Shown: one piece after another, positions 29,457 through 32,564 of the stretch
Layout: each line of letters begins with the position of its first letter
Position numbering within the stretch: position 1 is the first letter of the stretch
From: a virus
IMG/VR virus record: IMGVR_UViG_3300010885_010169
Span: 1-32,564 of that record
Direction: 5' to 3' (one strand)
Length of the DNA: 32,564 nucleotides
The notes under the pieces: generated by a model
The model's input: only the letters and a program-made list of their open reading frames with translations
What the model was told of the DNA's origin: nothing
The model's database searches: none
Translations under genes and position numbers: made by a program

Positions 29457-30200
29457 TTAAAAGTTATCTGTCCACTCTTGGGAAATAATAGTTGCATCAG
29501 TAGAGTCCCCAGTTGCAGAATAAACTCTATTTGGATTATCGACATCATTAATTCCAATATTAGCATTGACTGTATTAATAATACCTCCACCGCTAACTGC
29601 ACCATAAAGATTAGTCTTAAGTGTAAACGTCAGTGTATGTGTAACAAAACGACGAGTTTGAAAATCTCCATCATAGTCATCTTGAACTGTAATACTATTT
29701 AAAATAACTGGAATGTCCTGTTTTACATTCATGTCAGGAACTGCATTAATTGTCAATGTATATTCTGGCGTAAAGGTTGGAAGAATTTGCTCAATGATTT
29801 GCATGGCATCTTCTTGAGTTTTTGTTAAAATATACAAAGAGATATCAACATTATACGGCACTGGAGAGTACATGAAGGAAGCAGAATTTGATCCATCACC
29901 GCATGTAATCTTTTGCATTCTAGTAGTTTTTCTTGCGGAGTCATATGTATAACCAGTAATCTCAAATGACATTCTTGGCAATGAAACGTATGTATGATTT
30001 TCTAGATTTGGATCTTGTTCCAAGCGCACAATCCATTTTTCTTTTGGTGCATAAGCAAGAGGAATCTGCAGACGCTGAACAGTCTCTCCTGTAACAGACC
30101 CATCTTTTTTTCTGTCGATATAGATGTCGCTGAATAGACTACCAAAAGAAACAATAGTCTTTCGTATAATCCCATGATAGAAAACATTACTATTTAACAT
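29457..30200 (-). CDS. 15: gp15-like tail terminator / sheath stabiliser
   Basis: Tail completion protein that caps the tube and sheath and joins the tail to the neck in T4. The 247-aa protein (T4 gp15 is ~272 aa) starts MLNSNVFYHGIIRKTIVSFG and contains the family-type VRLEQDPNLENHTYVSLPRM segment. A long central domain is followed by FQTRRFVTHTLTFTLKTNLYG near the C-terminus. The start has AAGGTAAT upstream. It ends 2 nt before the terminase gene, so the two are probably translationally coupled. No gene-16-like ORF lies between them. Confidence 0.87.
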   Translation of the reverse strand: MLNSNVFYHGIIRKTIVSFGSLFSDIYIDRKKDGSVTGETVQRLQIPLAYAPKEKWIVRLEQDPNLENHTYVSLPRMSFEITGYTYDSARKTTRMQKITCGDGSNSASFMYSPVPYNVDISLYILTKTQEDAMQIIEQILPTFTPEYTLTINAVPDMNVKQDIPVILNSITVQDDYDGDFQTRRFVTHTLTFTLKTNLYGAVSGGGIINTVNANIGINDVDNPNRVYSATGDSTDATIISQEWTDNF

Positions 30201-30201
30201 A

Positions 30202-31119
30202 TTACCTTGAGGTATCTACTTCGCCGAATGGATTCAGTGCACTGAATAATACATCTGCAGCTTCAGTTTTAAATTTATTATTATCACCAAAGGATTGAGG
30301 CTTATCAATATTAGCATCAATAATTGCAGTGGCAGAAGCATCATCACCATCTCCACTAATGCTAACTATTGGAGCAGTTTTATATCCAGTTCCAGGATTT
30401 GTTACAATAATATCAACAACCTTATCTGAAGAACTATCAGTTCCTAAAACAGCCACGGCTGTTGCGCCAGAACCTGAAGTTGCTGTAAAAGATATTGTTG
30501 GAGGCACAGTATATCCAGAACCTTGATTAGTTATATCAATGCGAATTAGTTCCCCATAAGCAGAACGAGATGTATTGGTAGTGAAAGTTTTTAATGATTC
30601 AAATGCATCTATATCAGCAACTCCAGTATCAATAAACTCAGAAGCATATTGAAAGAGTTCAACTTGTAGTTTAAAAACATAAAGTTTGCCAAGTTGATAG
30701 AATGGATCTTGGTGTTGTACGAATTTAATTTCAAACAAACCTTTAGTCAATGGGAAATAAAGAAGATCACCTTCGTTAGGTCTTATTGGTATTTGAGTTT
30801 TTTTATAACGTCCAACTAACTGTTCCCAACGTCTACGAGCAACAACCAGTGTTGCAGACTGTTCCATCATTAAACCAAACTTCTGAATAAACGCACCCTG
30901 ACCAGCAAAGCTGTCTACGTTTTCGAAATACATTTCAATAGGAAATGCATTTTTAAATTGGCTTAAACGATCTTCTCCTAAGATTTCATCTTTTGCAATT
31001 AATGTTCTTGGAATATAAAACATTTCCTGACCATAAATCCTCAAAGATTCAATGATCAAGTCTTCAACTAGATATTGTTCGTTCCTAGTTCCCTGAGAGA
31101 AATAAACATTGGTTGGCAT
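30202..31119 (-). CDS. 14: gp14-like neck protein with C-terminal GxGYxxPP repeats
   Basis: Second neck protein, partner of gp13. Residues 1-190 and ~270-305 carry the family pattern: MPTNVYFSQGTRNEQYLVED, then FYIPRTLIAKDEILGEDR, then GDLLYFPLTKGLFEIKFV, and a terminal ADVLFSALNPFGEVD. Between them sit two tandem repeats at about 192-226 and 234-267. Each has a GxGYxxxPxI core (GSGYTVPPTI at 200-209, GTGYKTAPIV at 243-252) followed by a Gly/Ala-rich strand. T4 gp14 is ~256 aa, so the 305-aa length fits an insertion of about 75 residues. The repeats resemble beta-strand repeats of other marine phage virion proteins and may be surface exposed (inference). Confidence 0.88.
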   Translation of the reverse strand: MPTNVYFSQGTRNEQYLVEDLIIESLRIYGQEMFYIPRTLIAKDEILGEDRLSQFKNAFPIEMYFENVDSFAGQGAFIQKFGLMMEQSATLVVARRRWEQLVGRYKKTQIPIRPNEGDLLYFPLTKGLFEIKFVQHQDPFYQLGKLYVFKLQVELFQYASEFIDTGVADIDAFESLKTFTTNTSRSAYGELIRIDITNQGSGYTVPPTISFTATSGSGATAVAVLGTDSSSDKVVDIIVTNPGTGYKTAPIVSISGDGDDASATAIIDANIDKPQSFGDNNKFKTEAADVLFSALNPFGEVDTSR

Positions 31120-31122
31120 TAA

Positions 31123-32079
31123 TTATCCCATGAAGAAGTCTAATGGAGCAGACTTTGTCATTAGGTCATCTTCTAGATGTTGAATTTCATCCATGGCTTC
31201 TTGATACAATTTATCACCATCAAGAGTTACTCCACCTGGAAGTTGAATGCCAGAAAACTTCTTGAGGTTAGTCCCCCACTGGCGTTTGAATTGAGCGATT
31301 ACATATTTCTTTAGCCAAGTCTCATTCCAGACTTTGGAAAAATCAGCTGGATTCAATGCACGATATGCTTCAACAACGATATGATCACCGAGTGGAATAT
31401 CAGTTTCCCAGTTAATGTCTAAGTATAAACGACCTTGTAAACGATTGAATCTATAAAGCGGATAACCATTCAACTCTAAGTCGAGCATGGCTAAGTGAGA
31501 CATTACAGTTTTAAAATAAACGATTGAAGTTGAAGACAAGTCATACAAATCATTCAAACGCAATTGATATTGTAAGTCAAATAGATTCTTTGAAGAAGAA
31601 GCCTGAGCAAAAGGAATTACACGTGTAACACCATAAACCCAATCATCAATCTCAATATACTTGTTATCATATTCACGTTTAGTAGCTGACACAAGAGTTG
31701 CACTTTGGCCATGGCCAGCAACAATGGTTTCACCAGCTTCAAATGTTCCAGTAATACTTCTAACGAGAAGCAAAGTTCCTGTCGATGGACGACCATATTC
31801 TTTGGAGACTTTTGCTGTTGCTCCAGAAGATTGACCAGTTACGATATCCTCAAGATCAAAAGTTTCTGCAATAGATTCTTCAATGACAATTTCTGAAGCA
31901 CGAATTTTCTGCTTCATGTAAAGTTTTTCAATACCGTCATAATGATACAGACGCCAGTATTCTAGCGACTGATCAATACGATCTTCCAATTGATCATCGT
32001 CTACGTTAATCTCAAGGACAGGTGCTCCTAGATCACGTAGACAATACTGTTTTAATTGTTCTCTAGTAGCGACTGCCAT
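31123..32079 (-). CDS. 13: gp13-like head completion/neck protein
   Basis: Neck protein that in T4 assembles with gp14 at the portal vertex after DNA packaging. The N-terminus (about residues 1-60) and C-terminus (about 140-318) read as gp13, with LRDLGAPVLEINVDDDQLED, the SLEYWRLYHYDG segment and a conserved WETDIPLGDHIVVEAYRALNP-type region. Residues ~64-134 look like an inserted beta-rich module containing TGQSSGATAKV and GTFEAGETIVAGHGQSAT, of the GE.i.g.sSGA.A type scattered through phage virion proteins. The start at 32079 has AAGGAT a few bases upstream. Gene 14 follows after 3 nt, matching the T4 13-14-15 order. Confidence 0.88.
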   Translation of the reverse strand: MAVATREQLKQYCLRDLGAPVLEINVDDDQLEDRIDQSLEYWRLYHYDGIEKLYMKQKIRASEIVIEESIAETFDLEDIVTGQSSGATAKVSKEYGRPSTGTLLLVRSITGTFEAGETIVAGHGQSATLVSATKREYDNKYIEIDDWVYGVTRVIPFAQASSSKNLFDLQYQLRLNDLYDLSSTSIVYFKTVMSHLAMLDLELNGYPLYRFNRLQGRLYLDINWETDIPLGDHIVVEAYRALNPADFSKVWNETWLKKYVIAQFKRQWGTNLKKFSGIQLPGGVTLDGDKLYQEAMDEIQHLEDDLMTKSAPLDFFMG

Positions 32080-32088
32080 AGTTATCCT

Positions 32089-32564
32089 TTATACCGCAAT
32101 CATTGATACCATACCTTTTACGGTAGCTGTACCAGATGCAGCAGTTACTAACAATCTTACATTCCCGCCAGAAATATCAAACGTGTATGTTGTATTCTGA
32201 GTTCCAGTTCCAACTTCAACGTCATCAATATAGGCATCACTTTGTGTTGCAGTTGTGCCATCATGCACAACTAATACTTTTACTACTTTGTAGAATGTAC
32301 CATTTGTAATCTGGAACAAGTAAGAAGCTGACCGATAAGTCGCAATTGGGAATGTATGAACTGCAGTGGCAGTAGTAATACTTCCCTGACTAAATGTAGT
32401 TTCATAAACAATAGAATTATTATTCTGAGTTCCAGTTACAACTGGACTTGTTAATGATTTATTAGTTAGTGTATCAGTAGTTGCTTTACCAACCAAAGTA
32501 TCTGTAGCGACTGGTAATGTTAGTACGCTAGTACCAGCAATTGCGCCAGAAATAATCTGAGTAG
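32089..32564 (-). CDS. Fibre-like virion structural protein, C-terminal part (5' end outside window)
   Basis: The reading frame stays open to the window edge, so only the last ~158 residues are present. An in-frame TTG at 32496 is not the real start, because the residues before it continue the same low-complexity, Thr/Ser/Val-rich pattern. The visible part contains ATDTLVGKATTDTLTNKSL, of the 'LTNKTLTSP' type that recurs in phage fibre and other elongated structural proteins. A beta-rich C-terminus follows. It lies 9 nt upstream of gp13, in the virion block. The exact role (fibre, whisker or baseplate appendage) cannot be read from this fragment; the fibre-type call is inference from composition and context. 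Confidence 0.6.
   Translation of the reverse strand, partial: TQIISGAIAGTSVLTLPVATDTLVGKATTDTLTNKSLTSPVVTGTQNNNSIVYETTFSQGSITTATAVHTFPIATYRSASYLFQITNGTFYKVVKVLVVHDGTTATQSDAYIDDVEVGTGTQNTTYTFDISGGNVRLLVTAASGTATVKGMVSMIAV

Noticed and set aside
1-32564. CRISPR array, insertion sequence, integrase or attachment site
   Set aside because: No evenly spaced direct repeats, no transposase or integrase motifs, and no terminal repeats seen.

Overview
This window is a contiguous piece of a T4-superfamily tailed phage genome (myovirus, 'T4-like' core). Every gene I can support lies on the minus strand, so genes read from high to low coordinate. Core proteins are recognisable from family motifs: neck gp13/gp14, tail completion gp15, large terminase gp17, sheath gp18, tube gp19, portal gp20, protease gp21, scaffold gp22, capsid gp23, UvsY, UvsW, late sigma gp55, gp47/gp46, clamp gp45, clamp loader gp44/gp62, RegA and DNA ligase gp30. 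The single-strand layout, the merging of the structural and replication blocks, and the Hsp20 and CobS/CobT-like genes resemble T4-like phages of aquatic bacteria (cyanophage or pelagiphage type) more than coliphage T4. I see no photosynthesis genes and cannot name the host. The sequence is AT-rich by eye. Near-consensus host sigma70 promoters (TTGACA-like, 17 bp, TATAAT) suggest a proteobacterial-type host RNA polymerase.

Layout in transcription order. (1) 32564-18554, virion block: a partial fibre-like protein, then 13, 14, 15, 17, 18, 19, 20, two small prohead-type genes, an unknown gene, a virion-like unknown, 21, 22, 23, a strong terminator and a tail-tube-fold protein. The usual gene 16 is not between 15 and 17. 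(2) 18502-11195, recombination and late transcription: uvsY, uvsW, an Sm-like protein, 55, an AAA+ ATPase, 47, a small protein and 46. (3) 11078-6161, accessory insert between 46 and 45: a 75-aa protein, a 721-aa HExxH/VWA protein (CobT-like), a MoxR/CobS-like AAA+ ATPase, a small protein sharing the ATPase's N-terminal domain, an HTH protein and a DUF5664-type nucleotide hydrolase. (4) 6089-3305, replisome: 45, terminator, 44, a membrane protein, 62, regA. (5) 3285-1, small genes: Ala-rich protein, phasin-like protein, Hsp20, two microgenes, an orphan small protein, a second Sm-like protein, three small genes and the start of DNA ligase gp30.

Transcription punctuation is unusually readable. 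Eight sigma70-type promoters all have an exact 17-bp spacer, and several share spacer sequence. Three carry a common upstream module (TGAGGGGATT on the plus strand), and two of those also carry a 17-bp AAATCAACAACTTACGT element. Rho-independent terminators follow 23, 45, the 6895-7356 gene, the 6555-6824 gene and the 1460-1762 gene. Late-type TATAAATA-like elements precede several structural genes. Two genes have CTAAATA exactly 5 nt before the ATG and no Shine-Dalgarno, which suggests leaderless late mRNAs.

The best candidates for something new are the MoxR-ATPase / HExxH-VWA cassette with its matching adaptor-like small protein, the repeated terminator-promoter punctuation module, and the leaderless late genes. 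No tRNA, CRISPR array, insertion sequence or attachment site was seen, and no gene-free stretch exceeds 300 bases.
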